Source: Terriglobia bacterium | GTDB taxonomy: Bacteria; Acidobacteriota; Vicinamibacteria; Vicinamibacterales; CAVVIG01 | Length of the DNA stretch: 59,687 bases | Assembly (NCBI GenBank): GCA_020073005.1 | Contig: JAIQFX010000019.1 | Span: 1 to 59,687, forward strand | Direction of reading: 5' to 3' | Shown: positions 50,127-59,687 of the stretch, one piece after another | How positions within the stretch are numbered: position 1 is the first letter of the stretch | Layout: each line of letters begins with the position of its first letter | Notes under the pieces: generated by a model | What the model was told of the DNA's origin: nothing | Database searches by the model: none | What the model saw: the letters and a program-made list of their open reading frames with translations, nothing else | Position numbers and translations under genes: made by a program

Positions 50127-51269
50127 AAGGATGTTCTTGGCGATCGTCTGTAGTTGGAGATTCGACGTCCCCTCGTAGATCTGACCGATCTTTGCGTCCC
50201 TGTACAGCTTCTCGACCGGGTAGTCCTTCACGAACCCGTAGCCGCCGAACAGATTGACCGCGAGCGACGTCACGCGCTCGGCCGCCTCCGACGACACGAT
50301 CTTGCACATCGCCGCTTCGGTGAGAAACGGCTGCTGCGCTTCGCGCAGCCGCGCCGCGTTGTAGACGAGGAGCCGCGCGGCTTCGAGATCCGTCGCCGCG
50401 CGCGCGATCTGGTGCTGCACGGCCTGGAACTCCGCGATCGGCTTGCCGAACTGCTTGCGATCTTTCGTGTATTTGATGGCGTGATCGAGCGCGCCCTGCG
50501 CGAGGCCGACCATCTGCGCGCCGATGCCGATGCGCCCTTCGTTCAGCGTCTCGATCGCGACCTTGTAGCCCTTCCCGACTTCGCCGAGCACGCTCGCGCG
50601 CGGCACGCGGCAGCCGTCGAAGAGCAGCTCGCACGTGCTGCTGGCGCGGATGCCGAGCTTGTCTTCTTTCTTCCCGACCGTGAAGCCGTCGGCGCCGCGT
50701 TCGACGAGGAACGCCGTGATGCCCTTGTAGCCCGCTTCCGGATTGACGGTCGCGAACACGATGAAGAGGTCCGCTTCGTTGCCGTTGGTGATCCACAGCT
50801 TGCGGCCGGTGAGCGCCCAGTGATCGCCGCGATCGGCCGCGCGCGTCGCCAGCGCGAACGCGTCGCTGCCCGAGCCGGCTTCCGACAGCGCGTACGCGCC
50901 GATGGCGCTCGCGGCCAGCTTCGTCAGGTGCTGCTGCTTCTGATCGTTCGTCCCCCAGCGCATGAGGGCGTTGATGACCAGCGTGTTCTGCACGTCGACC
51001 AGCACGCCGATCGACGGGTCGACGCGCGAGAGGGCCTCGATGCCGAGGATGGAATGAAAGAACGTCGCGCCGCTGCCGCCGTACGTCTCGGGGATTTCGA
51101 TCCCCATGACGCCAAGATCGAACAGTTTCCCGATGAGGTCGCGGGGAATCTTGGCGTGCTCGTCCATTTCCCGGACGAGCGGCCGGATCTCCCGATCCGC
51201 GAATTCGTAAACACTGTCGCGAAACAGGGATTCGTCTTCCGATAAGGAAGTCAGGGCAGGGCGGGTCAC
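50121..51269 (-). CDS. Acyl-CoA dehydrogenase
   Basis: 382 residues: AYALSEAGSGSDAFALAT, LTGRKLWITNGNEADLF, FGGYGFVKDYPVEKLYRDAKIGQIYEGTSNLQ with catalytic-type Glu in IYEGTS, seen in parts. Closest in look to short/medium-chain enzymes. The GTG at 51269 begins the family's usual N-terminus; no ribosome-binding site seen. It is divergent from a VWFA gene. Confidence 0.94.
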   Translation of the reverse strand: MTRPALTSLSEDESLFRDSVYEFADREIRPLVREMDEHAKIPRDLIGKLFDLGVMGIEIPETYGGSGATFFHSILGIEALSRVDPSIGVLVDVQNTLVINALMRWGTNDQKQQHLTKLAASAIGAYALSEAGSGSDAFALATRAADRGDHWALTGRKLWITNGNEADLFIVFATVNPEAGYKGITAFLVERGADGFTVGKKEDKLGIRASSTCELLFDGCRVPRASVLGEVGKGYKVAIETLNEGRIGIGAQMVGLAQGALDHAIKYTKDRKQFGKPIAEFQAVQHQIARAATDLEAARLLVYNAARLREAQQPFLTEAAMCKIVSSEAAERVTSLAVNLFGGYGFVKDYPVEKLYRDAKIGQIYEGTSNLQLQTIAKNILG

Positions 51270-51327
51270 GGGGGAAATGTTATCACCCGCGTCCGCGCCG
51301 CGCGGCAACAGGTCTAAGATAGAGGAT

Positions 51328-53445
51328 ATGGCGAGTTCGTTTCGCTCCATCGCCCTCACCGCCGCGGTTCTCGCCCTGGCGGGTGTCCATTCCGGTGCCC
51401 AGCAAGCACAACAGCCGCAGACGCCGCCGGCGTCGCAGGCGCCGGCCGATCAGCAGCAGCCGCCGCCGCCGATCTTCCGCGCCGGCATCAACTTCGTCCG
51501 CGTCGACGTCATCCTGACGGACAAGAACGGCAACCAGATCACCGATCTCAAGCCGTCGGACTTCGACGTCACCGAGGACAACAAGCCGCAGAAGATCGAA
51601 ACGTTCAAGCTCGTGAAGCTGGACGGCGGCGTGCAGGAATCGATCAAGGAGCCGCCGCGCCAGATCCGCACCGACTTCGACGAAGAGGCCGAAGCCGCGC
51701 GCGACGATGTCCGGCTGTTCGCGGTCTTTCTGGACGACTACCACGTGCGGCGCGGCTCGAGCATGTCGGTGCGCAAGCAGCTGACGCAATTCGTCGACAC
51801 GCAGATCGGGCCGAGCGACATGATCGGCGTCATGTATCCGCTCGAGTCGACCTATTCCGTGCGGATGACGCGCAATCACGCCGCCGTGTCGAAGGGCCTC
51901 GATCAGTTCCTCGGCCGCAAGTACGACTACCGCCCGATGAACGACATCGAAGAGCAGTACGCCCACTACCCGGCCGAGACCATCGAGATCATCCGCAACC
52001 AGGTGTCGCTCTCGGCGATCAAGGGGCTCATCGTGCACATGGGATCGCTGAAGGAGGGCCGCAAGTCGCTCATCCTCGTCAGCGAAGGCTACACGAACAT
52101 GCTGCCGCCGCAGATGCGCAACGCGGACGCGCAGATGCCCGGCCTCGGCAATCCGAATTTCAACAACCCGCTGGCCGGCGTCGGAGACCCCAACGAGGAT
52201 CGTGCGGCGTGGCAGGCCAAGATGGACATCGAGACGGACCTGCGCGACGTCTACGACCTCGCGAACAAGAACAACGTGTCCATCTACTCGGTGGACCCGC
52301 GCGGGCTGCCGGTGTTCGAGTTCGACATCAACGAGAGCGTGGGCGGGCAGACCGACTCGAAGTTCTTGAGCGAAACGCAGGACACGCTGCGCGAGCTCGC
52401 CGAGAACACCGACGGCCGCGCCATCGTGAACCGCAACGACATCGCCGGCGGCATGAAGCAGATCACGCGCGACGCGAGCGCCTACTACCTGCTCGGCTAC
52501 AACTCGTCGCAGGCGCCGTCGGACGGCAAGTTCCACGAGATCAAAGTCCGCGTGAAGCGTTCCGGCGTGCAGGTGCGCGCGCGCAAGGGCTACTGGGCCA
52601 TGACGGCCGACGACACCGCCCGCGCGCTGGCCGGGCCGAAACTGTTGGCGCCGAAGCCGGTCGAGGTCGCGCTGGCCGCCGCCACCGCGCGGCCGTCGAG
52701 CGCGAGCGTGATTCGCACGTGGATCGGAACCTCGCGCGGCGAGAACGGCAAGACGCGCGTCACCTTCGTGTGGGAGCCGCTCACGCGCGCGACGAGCGCG
52801 CGTTCAAACGAAGACCCGTCGCGTGTGTCGCTGATGGCCGTCGGGACCGACGGCATGCCGTTCTTCAGAGGACGCGTGCCGGACGTCGCCCTCGCCTCCA
52901 CATCCTCATCCGCTGCTCTCACGAATGGCGCAGCCGCGGGACAGCCGGCGAAAGGACCGATGCGCGTGACGTTCGACGCCGTGCCCGGCAAGATGCAGCT
53001 GCGCGTCTCGGTCGAAGGCGCCGGCGCGCAGGTGCTCGACTCGGAAACGCGCGAGATCACGATCCCCGACCTGACGTCGGGGCAGGCGGTCCTCGGCACG
53101 CCGGAAGTGCATCGCGCGCGCACCGCGCGCGAGTATCAGCAGTTGAAGGCGGACGCGGACGCCGTGCCGCTCGCGACGCGTGAATTCAGCCGCACCGATC
53201 GTCTGTTGATTCGCGTGCCGGCGTACGGACCCGCGGGAACGGCGCCCGCGCTGAACGTCCACCTGCTCAATCGCGCCGGCGCGCCGATGTCCGAGCTGCA
53301 GGCGAGTCCGGCGCCGGGCGCGGGCGAGCAGCAGATCGATCTGCCGCTGGCCGGTCTGGCCCCCGGCGAGTATCTCGTCGAGATCAAGTCCGGCGACGCC
53401 GGCGACGAGGCCAGGGAACTGGTCGGCTTCCGCGTCACCGGCTGA
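51328..53445 (+). CDS. Secreted VWFA-related Acidobacterial-domain protein, long form
   Basis: 705 residues with signal peptide, a Gln/Pro-rich spacer, ITDLKPSDFDVTEDNKPQKIE, the VWFA core from FAVFLDDYHV on (with a D-x-Y in place of a full D-x-S-x-S, so metal binding is doubtful), then RARKGYW and a C-terminal beta-rich part ending ELVGFRVTG. ATG at 51328 follows TAAGAT and GAGG. A second gene of the same type starts 15 bp after the stop, so they are a pair. Confidence 0.88.
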   Translation: MASSFRSIALTAAVLALAGVHSGAQQAQQPQTPPASQAPADQQQPPPPIFRAGINFVRVDVILTDKNGNQITDLKPSDFDVTEDNKPQKIETFKLVKLDGGVQESIKEPPRQIRTDFDEEAEAARDDVRLFAVFLDDYHVRRGSSMSVRKQLTQFVDTQIGPSDMIGVMYPLESTYSVRMTRNHAAVSKGLDQFLGRKYDYRPMNDIEEQYAHYPAETIEIIRNQVSLSAIKGLIVHMGSLKEGRKSLILVSEGYTNMLPPQMRNADAQMPGLGNPNFNNPLAGVGDPNEDRAAWQAKMDIETDLRDVYDLANKNNVSIYSVDPRGLPVFEFDINESVGGQTDSKFLSETQDTLRELAENTDGRAIVNRNDIAGGMKQITRDASAYYLLGYNSSQAPSDGKFHEIKVRVKRSGVQVRARKGYWAMTADDTARALAGPKLLAPKPVEVALAAATARPSSASVIRTWIGTSRGENGKTRVTFVWEPLTRATSARSNEDPSRVSLMAVGTDGMPFFRGRVPDVALASTSSSAALTNGAAAGQPAKGPMRVTFDAVPGKMQLRVSVEGAGAQVLDSETREITIPDLTSGQAVLGTPEVHRARTAREYQQLKADADAVPLATREFSRTDRLLIRVPAYGPAGTAPALNVHLLNRAGAPMSELQASPAPGAGEQQIDLPLAGLAPGEYLVEIKSGDAGDEARELVGFRVTG

Positions 53446-53460
53446 GCCACATTCTCTTAT

Positions 53461-55257
53461 ATGCGTGCCGCCCGCCTGGCTGCGGTCGCGATCGTGCTGT
53501 CGGCGCTCGGCGCCCACGCGTCTGCGCTCTTTACTCCGCAATCCGCGATCCGCGTTCCGCAATCTCAGCTAGTACAGATTGACGTGCTCGTCACGGACCC
53601 TCGCGGCCGCAGCGTCACCGACCTCACGTCCGCGGACTTCGAGCTGCGCGAGGAGGGCACCGCGCAGACGATCGAACAGCTCCGCTTCGTCCACGCCTCG
53701 GGCGGGCCCGGTGAACCTGATCATGACGTTCCGAGAGTGTTCGCCATCTTCCTCGACGAGTACCACGTCAGCCCCGGGGACCACGCCGATCGCGCGCGCG
53801 CGGCCGTGACGCAGTTCCTCGAGCGCGAGGTGCGGCCCGGCGATCTGATCGTCGCGATGAAGCCGCTCGACTCGCTGCTGGCGATCAGACTGACGGCCGA
53901 TCGCGACGCGGCGCGCCGGTCGATCGACAGCTTCGAGGGGCGCAAGGGCGACTACGAGCCGCGGAACGCCTACGAGCGCAACTACTTCGCCGGCGCGCCC
54001 GCGCGGATCGAGTCGGCGCGCAATCAGGTGGCGCTGTCGGCCTTGAACGCGCTCGCGATTCACATGGGCTCGCTGGCCGATCGCCGCAAGACGCTCGTCG
54101 TCGTGGCCGAAGGCATCGGACGCGCCGATCGGCGGAGAGGTCAGGAATTTCTGCCGTCGCTCGACACCGTCATTCGATCCGCGAATCGCGCCAACGTGTC
54201 GGTGTATCCGGTGGATCCGGCGGACGCTGCGGCCGCCGTGGCTGACGATCCCGCCGGCGCCGCGCTGCGCACGCTCGCCAGCGAGACCGACGGTCTGCTG
54301 ATCGACGGCGATCTCTCCGGCGGCCTGAGCCGCGCCGCCGCCGATGCGCAGGCGTACTACCTGCTCACGTACCGCTCGATGCGACCCGACGATGGCAAGT
54401 TCCATCCGGTGCAGGTGCAGGTGAAACGACCGGGCGTTCAGCTGCGCGCGCGCAAGGGCTACTGGGCGCCGTCGCCGGACGATGCGCTGCGCGCGGAGAT
54501 GCTGAAGGCGATCAACGAGCCGAAGCCGGTCGTGCCGCTCGAGCCGGCGCCGCACGCGAGCACGCTGATTCGTCCGTGGTTCGGCATGGAGCGCGGCGCG
54601 GGCGGGCGCACGCGCGTGACGTTCGTCTGGGAACCGGCGCCGCGCGTGCCGGGCGATCGCGTCCGTCACGTGCCGTCGCATCTCGTGCTCAAGGCGCTCG
54701 CGCCCGACGGTCAGGTGCTGTTCGAGGGTCCTGTCGCGCCGACGGGCGCGGGGACCGTCGACGAGCCCGGCACGACCGCCGCGCGCGTCGTGTTCGAGAC
54801 GCCGCCGGGACGGCTGCGGCTGCGCATGTCGATTCAGGACGCGGCGGAGCAGCCGATGGATCAGGACGTCCGCGAGATCTCCGTCCGCGATCTGCACAGC
54901 GGCGTCGTCGTCGGCACGCCGGAGGTGCTCCGCGCGCGCACCGCGAAGGACTTCCGCGCGCTCGAAACCGGCGCGGCCGTTCCGGTCTCGGCGCGCGAGT
55001 TCAGCCGGACCGAGCGCCTGCTGATTCGTTTTCGGGCGTTTGGACCGTCGAGCGACGCGCCCGCGGTCTCCGCGCGGCTGCTCGGACGGATGGGACAGGC
55101 GATGCGCGATCTCGCCATCACGAAAGGCGACGCGGACACCTATCTGATCGATCTGCCGCTCGCCGGGCTGGCCGCGGGCGACTACATCGTCGAAGTGACG
55201 GCGAAGAGCGGCGGGAAAGAGGCGGGCGACCGCGTCAGCTTCCGGGTCACCAGTTAG
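53461..55257 (+). CDS. Secreted VWFA-related Acidobacterial-domain protein
   Basis: 598 residues, paralogue of the preceding gene: SVTDLTSADFELREEGTAQ, FAIFLDEYHVSPGD, MGSLADRRKTLVVVAEG, RARKGYWAPS and a C-terminal VSFRVTS. The signal region is extended by a heptamer repeat (TPQSAIRVPQSQ). Function unknown; tandem location implies a joint role. Confidence 0.87.
   Translation: MRAARLAAVAIVLSALGAHASALFTPQSAIRVPQSQLVQIDVLVTDPRGRSVTDLTSADFELREEGTAQTIEQLRFVHASGGPGEPDHDVPRVFAIFLDEYHVSPGDHADRARAAVTQFLEREVRPGDLIVAMKPLDSLLAIRLTADRDAARRSIDSFEGRKGDYEPRNAYERNYFAGAPARIESARNQVALSALNALAIHMGSLADRRKTLVVVAEGIGRADRRRGQEFLPSLDTVIRSANRANVSVYPVDPADAAAAVADDPAGAALRTLASETDGLLIDGDLSGGLSRAAADAQAYYLLTYRSMRPDDGKFHPVQVQVKRPGVQLRARKGYWAPSPDDALRAEMLKAINEPKPVVPLEPAPHASTLIRPWFGMERGAGGRTRVTFVWEPAPRVPGDRVRHVPSHLVLKALAPDGQVLFEGPVAPTGAGTVDEPGTTAARVVFETPPGRLRLRMSIQDAAEQPMDQDVREISVRDLHSGVVVGTPEVLRARTAKDFRALETGAAVPVSAREFSRTERLLIRFRAFGPSSDAPAVSARLLGRMGQAMRDLAITKGDADTYLIDLPLAGLAAGDYIVEVTAKSGGKEAGDRVSFRVTS
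53533..53567. repeat. Period-7 repeat in the signal region of the second VWFA gene
   Basis: ACTCCGC, AATCCGC, GATCCGC, GTTCCGC, AATCTCA, in frame just after the signal peptide. Confidence 0.7.
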
Positions 55258-55275
55258 TGCCGGAAAGTCGGCACG
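55258..55275 (+). other. Hairpin after the VWFA pair
   Basis: GTGCCG-gaaagt-CGGCAC directly after the stop. Without a T-run it is only a possible weak terminator. The 140-bp rest of this gap up to gdhA holds a TTGACC but no clear promoter. Confidence 0.35.
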
Positions 55276-55364
55276 AATCGATGCCGCCGGACCGTCGGTT
55301 TCCGCAAGATACTCCAGGCCAGCGGGTTAGTCGGGCAGAGCGGCACGGCGTTTTCTTTGCTTGA

Positions 55365-56810
<1,446 letters not shown>

Positions 56811-56876
56811 TGTGATGATGTCGTGAGTGCGAGCGCCTCGTCTCTCTGACATCGCGCGGTTTCGCGTTCACGACAT
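56811..56876. repeat. Inverted period-8 repeat over the start of the PEP-binding gene
   Basis: TGTGATGA, TGTCGTGA, GTGCGAGC on the left; GATGTCGTGA (56818-56827) pairs with TCACGACATC (56867-56876). The GTG start of the next gene lies inside it. Confidence 0.55.
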
Positions 56877-59687
56877 CCTGCTCGTCTCGAGCATGTACGA
56901 CTCGTTCATCCTCGCGGAGGATGGCGAGCTGCAGGAGGTGATCCTCAAGGAGTTCCTGGACCTCAACGTCCGGCACACACCGGGGATCACCCACGTTTCC
57001 ACCGCGGACGAGGCCGTCGACCTCGCCCGCGACACCTCCCGCTACAACCTCGTCATCGCCTCGACGCTGCTCGGCGACGTCACGGCCGAGCGCCTCGCGC
57101 TCCGCCTGCGCGAGGAGGGCATCGACACGCCCGTCGTCGTCCTGGCGTACGACATGCGCGAAGTCGGCCAGATGGCGGCCGGCGCGGCCGCGTCGCCGGC
57201 GTCGTCCATAGAGCGCGTGTTCCTCTGGCAGGGCGACATCCGCCTCGTGCCGGCCATCGTCAAGGACGTCGAGGACCGGCGTAACGTCGCGCACGACACC
57301 GGCGTCCTCGGCGTGCAGGCGCTGCTCGTCATCGAAGACAACGTCCGCTACTACTCGTCGTTCCTGCCGACCATCCACACCGAGCTGATGCACCACGCGC
57401 ACAACCTGATGCCGGAGGGCGTGAACCTGTCGCACCGGCTGATGCGGCTGCAGGCGCAGCCGAAGGTGCTGCTGTGCCGGTCGTACGAGGAGGCGTGGGC
57501 GTACTTCGATTGCTACGAGGAGAACATCCTCGGCGTGATCTCGGACATCGAATTTCCGCGCGGCGGAAAACTGGCGGCGGACGCCGGTCTCGACTTCGCC
57601 CGGCGCGTGCGCGAGCGGCAGCCCGACGTGCCGGTGATGCTGCAGTCGAGCCGCGCGGAGAACCAGGAGCTCGCGCGATCGGTCGGCGCGTCGTTCCTGC
57701 AGAAGGGATCGCCGACGCTGCTGCAGCAGCTGCGCCGGTTCATGGCGGATCATCTCGGCTTCGGCGACTTCGTGTTCCGGCTGCCCGACGGCCGCGAGGT
57801 GAGCCGCGCGCACGATCTTCGCGAGCTCGAGGCGCAGCTCATCGCGGCGCCGGACGATTGCGTCGCGTTCCACGCCGAGCGCAATCACTTCTCGAAATGG
57901 TTCAAGGCGCGAACCGAGTTCGCGCTCGCGCACGACGTGCGGCCGCGCCGGGTCTCGGACTTCGAGACCGTCGGTCACCTGCGCAAGGAAATCCTGCGCG
58001 CGATCCGCGATCACCGCGAGCGGACGCGGCGCGGCACGGTCGTCGATTTCGATCGGACGACGTTCAATCCGCAGACGACGTTCTGCCGGATGGGCAGCGG
58101 ATCGTTAGGAGGCAAGGCGCGCGGCCTGGCGTTCGTCGATCTGCTGCTGAGCGAGTCGCGTATTGCCGAGCGGTTCCGTGACGTGACGATCGGCGTGCCG
58201 CCGTCGGTCGTGCTCGGCACCGACGTGTTCGACGAGTTCCTCGAGTGGAACAGACTGCGCGAGTTCGCGCTCGACAGCACGGACGAGGCGGAGCTGGAGC
58301 GGCGGTTCGTCGAAGGCGAACTGCCGGCGGCCGTCACACGCGACCTGCAGGCGCTCGTCGAGGCGATTCCGTATCCGCTGGCGGTGCGCTCGTCGAGCCT
58401 GCTCGAGGATTCGCAGTACCAGCCGTTCGCCGGCATCTACGACACGTTCATGCTGCCGAACGATCACCGGCGCGCGGACGTCAGGCTGCGGCAACTGCTG
58501 ACGGCGATCACGCGCGTCTACGCGTCGACGTTCAGCCAGGCGGCGAAGCGGTACTTCGCCGGCGGTCCGTACCGGCTCGAAGAAGAGAAGATGGCGGTCG
58601 TGCTGCAGCGGATCGTCGGCGTGACGCACGGCGCGCGGTTCTATCCCGACTTCGCCGGCGTCGCGCGGTCCTACAACTACTATCCGCTGCCGCCGATGAA
58701 ATCGGAGGACGGCATCGCCGCTGTCGCGCTGGGGCTGGGCGAAGCCGTCGTCGGCGGCGACAAGTGTTTCCGGTTCTGCCCGCGCTATCCGCGCAACATC
58801 GTCCAGTTCTCGACCGTGGCCGACACGCTCGCCAACGCGCAGCTCGAGTTCTACGCGCTCGAGCTCGGGCGCAAGGACAGCACGAGCCGGTTCGTGCCCG
58901 AGCGGTTTCCGCTCAGCGCGGCGGAGGAGGACGGTCCGCTCGCGCGCGTCGGGTCGACGTACTCGAAGGAGAACGACGCCGTGTATGACGGCGTGTCGCG
59001 GCCGGGCGTGCGGCTCGTGACGTTCGCGCCGGTGCTGAAGCACGGTGTGTTTCCGCTGGCCGAGCTGCTCGACGCGCTGCTCGGGATCGCGGTGAAGGCG
59101 ACGGGTGCGCCAGTAGAGATCGAGTTCGCGGTCAGCATGCCTGGCCGGGGCGCGCCGGCGGAGTTCGGCATCCTGCAGCTGCGGCCGCTCGCGCGGATTC
59201 GCGAGTCGCAGGATGCGCCGCTCGCGAAGGTGGACCGTGCGACGCTGATCTGCGAGAGCGCGAGCGTCCTCGGTCACGGGACGATTGATGATGTGCGCGA
59301 TGTCGTCGTCGTGGACATGCACCGGTTCGATCGCACGAAGGCGCGCGAGGTCGCGCAGATCGTCGCGCAGTTCAATCAGAAGCTCGTCGCCGCGCGGCGG
59401 CCGTATGTCTTGATCGGCGTCGGCCGGTGGGGATCGGCGGATCCGCTGCTCGGCGTGCCCGTGACGTGGGATCAGATTGCGGGCGCGCGGGCGATTGTCG
59501 AGGCCGGCTTCGCGGACATTCGCGTGACGCCGTCGCAGGGCAGTCACTTCTTCCAGAATCTGTCCGCGGGCAACGTCGGCTACTTCACCGTCAATCCGGA
59601 TGCGGGCGACGGCTTCGTCGACTGGGCGTGGCTCGCGGCGCAGCCCGCGGTCGAGCAGAAGGAGTGCGTGCGGCACCTGCGTTTTGA
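56827..59687 (+). CDS. Receiver/PEP-pyruvate-binding domain protein (3' end outside window)
   Basis: At least 953 residues, open at the right edge. Residues about 12-125 are a receiver-like domain lacking the phospho-Asp (VIASTLLG). Residues about 160-310 are a second receiver with LLVIEDNVRY, Asp in GVISDIEFPRG, MLQSS and FLQKGS. From about residue 425 comes a PPDK N-terminal/ATP-grasp-like domain: MGSGSLGGKARGLAF, PLAVRSSSLLEDSQYQPFAGIYDTF and FGILQLRPLARI. The GTG at 56827 is directly preceded by an in-frame TGA. A regulated phosphotransfer or dikinase-like step is suggested, not known. Confidence 0.88.
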   Translation, partial: MRAPRLSDIARFRVHDILLVSSMYDSFILAEDGELQEVILKEFLDLNVRHTPGITHVSTADEAVDLARDTSRYNLVIASTLLGDVTAERLALRLREEGIDTPVVVLAYDMREVGQMAAGAAASPASSIERVFLWQGDIRLVPAIVKDVEDRRNVAHDTGVLGVQALLVIEDNVRYYSSFLPTIHTELMHHAHNLMPEGVNLSHRLMRLQAQPKVLLCRSYEEAWAYFDCYEENILGVISDIEFPRGGKLAADAGLDFARRVRERQPDVPVMLQSSRAENQELARSVGASFLQKGSPTLLQQLRRFMADHLGFGDFVFRLPDGREVSRAHDLRELEAQLIAAPDDCVAFHAERNHFSKWFKARTEFALAHDVRPRRVSDFETVGHLRKEILRAIRDHRERTRRGTVVDFDRTTFNPQTTFCRMGSGSLGGKARGLAFVDLLLSESRIAERFRDVTIGVPPSVVLGTDVFDEFLEWNRLREFALDSTDEAELERRFVEGELPAAVTRDLQALVEAIPYPLAVRSSSLLEDSQYQPFAGIYDTFMLPNDHRRADVRLRQLLTAITRVYASTFSQAAKRYFAGGPYRLEEEKMAVVLQRIVGVTHGARFYPDFAGVARSYNYYPLPPMKSEDGIAAVALGLGEAVVGGDKCFRFCPRYPRNIVQFSTVADTLANAQLEFYALELGRKDSTSRFVPERFPLSAAEEDGPLARVGSTYSKENDAVYDGVSRPGVRLVTFAPVLKHGVFPLAELLDALLGIAVKATGAPVEIEFAVSMPGRGAPAEFGILQLRPLARIRESQDAPLAKVDRATLICESASVLGHGTIDDVRDVVVVDMHRFDRTKAREVAQIVAQFNQKLVAARRPYVLIGVGRWGSADPLLGVPVTWDQIAGARAIVEAGFADIRVTPSQGSHFFQNLSAGNVGYFTVNPDAGDGFVDWAWLAAQPAVEQKECVRHLRF

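Overview
The window is a 59.7 kb piece of a GC-rich bacterial chromosome with short intergenic gaps and only one tRNA. It probably comes from an acidobacterium of the Vicinamibacteria type. This is inferred from three secreted proteins of the 'VWFA-related Acidobacterial domain' type, a permease-prefix membrane protein, an EF-P with a TPGNKR loop, and a receiver/PEP-binding fusion protein. No phage, IS or CRISPR is visible, so most of the window reads as core genome.

Layout. 1-5.9 kb: 3' end of an AddA-like helicase-nuclease, a truncated M23 peptidase, a MarR-GNAT fusion, a VWFA protein, a thioredoxin-fold protein behind a Cys-rich leader peptide, and a shortened VOC protein. 5.9-14.3 kb: two divergent paralogous secreted proteins, an acyltransferase-3/SGNH protein, a large membrane protein next to tRNA-Thr(CGT), and a SoxC/cytochrome c sulfite dehydrogenase pair. 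14.3-23.5 kb: MarR regulator, uvrA, 3-methyladenine glycosylase, ankyrin protein, permease-prefix protein, M1 aminopeptidase. 23.5-30.8 kb: siroheme and sulfite reductase operon behind a second Cys-rich leader peptide, then a SAM riboswitch with hom-thrC, then htrA. 30.8-44.1 kb: efp, tdk, Ku, a kinase-like gene remnant, a CDP-alcohol phosphotransferase, uvrC, a collagen-like protein, an M50 protease, trpS-scpA-scpB, a pseudouridine synthase, an alpha/beta hydrolase, cmk. 44.1-59.7 kb: DUF6335-like protein, rpsA, HU, HIT protein, two acyl-CoA dehydrogenases around a glycosylasparaginase, two VWFA proteins, gdhA, and a long receiver/PEP-binding protein that runs off the end.

Two signals stand out. 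(1) Two loci carry a short Cys-rich leader ORF (CCACSCC and CMCSCCCC) followed by almost identical intrinsic terminators. One precedes a CPNC thioredoxin-fold gene and the other the siroheme/sulfite reductase operon. This looks like a duplicated cysteine-sensing attenuator, and the single base that differs in the terminator hairpin is matched by a compensating change in the leader. (2) About 18 loci carry short degenerate tandem repeats with a period of 7, 8 or 9 bp, often arranged as two inverted arms. They fill intergenic gaps, overlap stop or start codons, and sit in frame inside uvrA, uvrC, scpB, addA, hom, htrA and a VWFA gene. Repeat units differ between loci but some are shared (CACCAGC at four loci; the GAGTCATCTGG octamers at two).

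Several genes also look internally deleted (M23 peptidase, VOC protein, kinase remnant, possibly a PadR gene). The sequence alone cannot separate real decay from assembly collapse.
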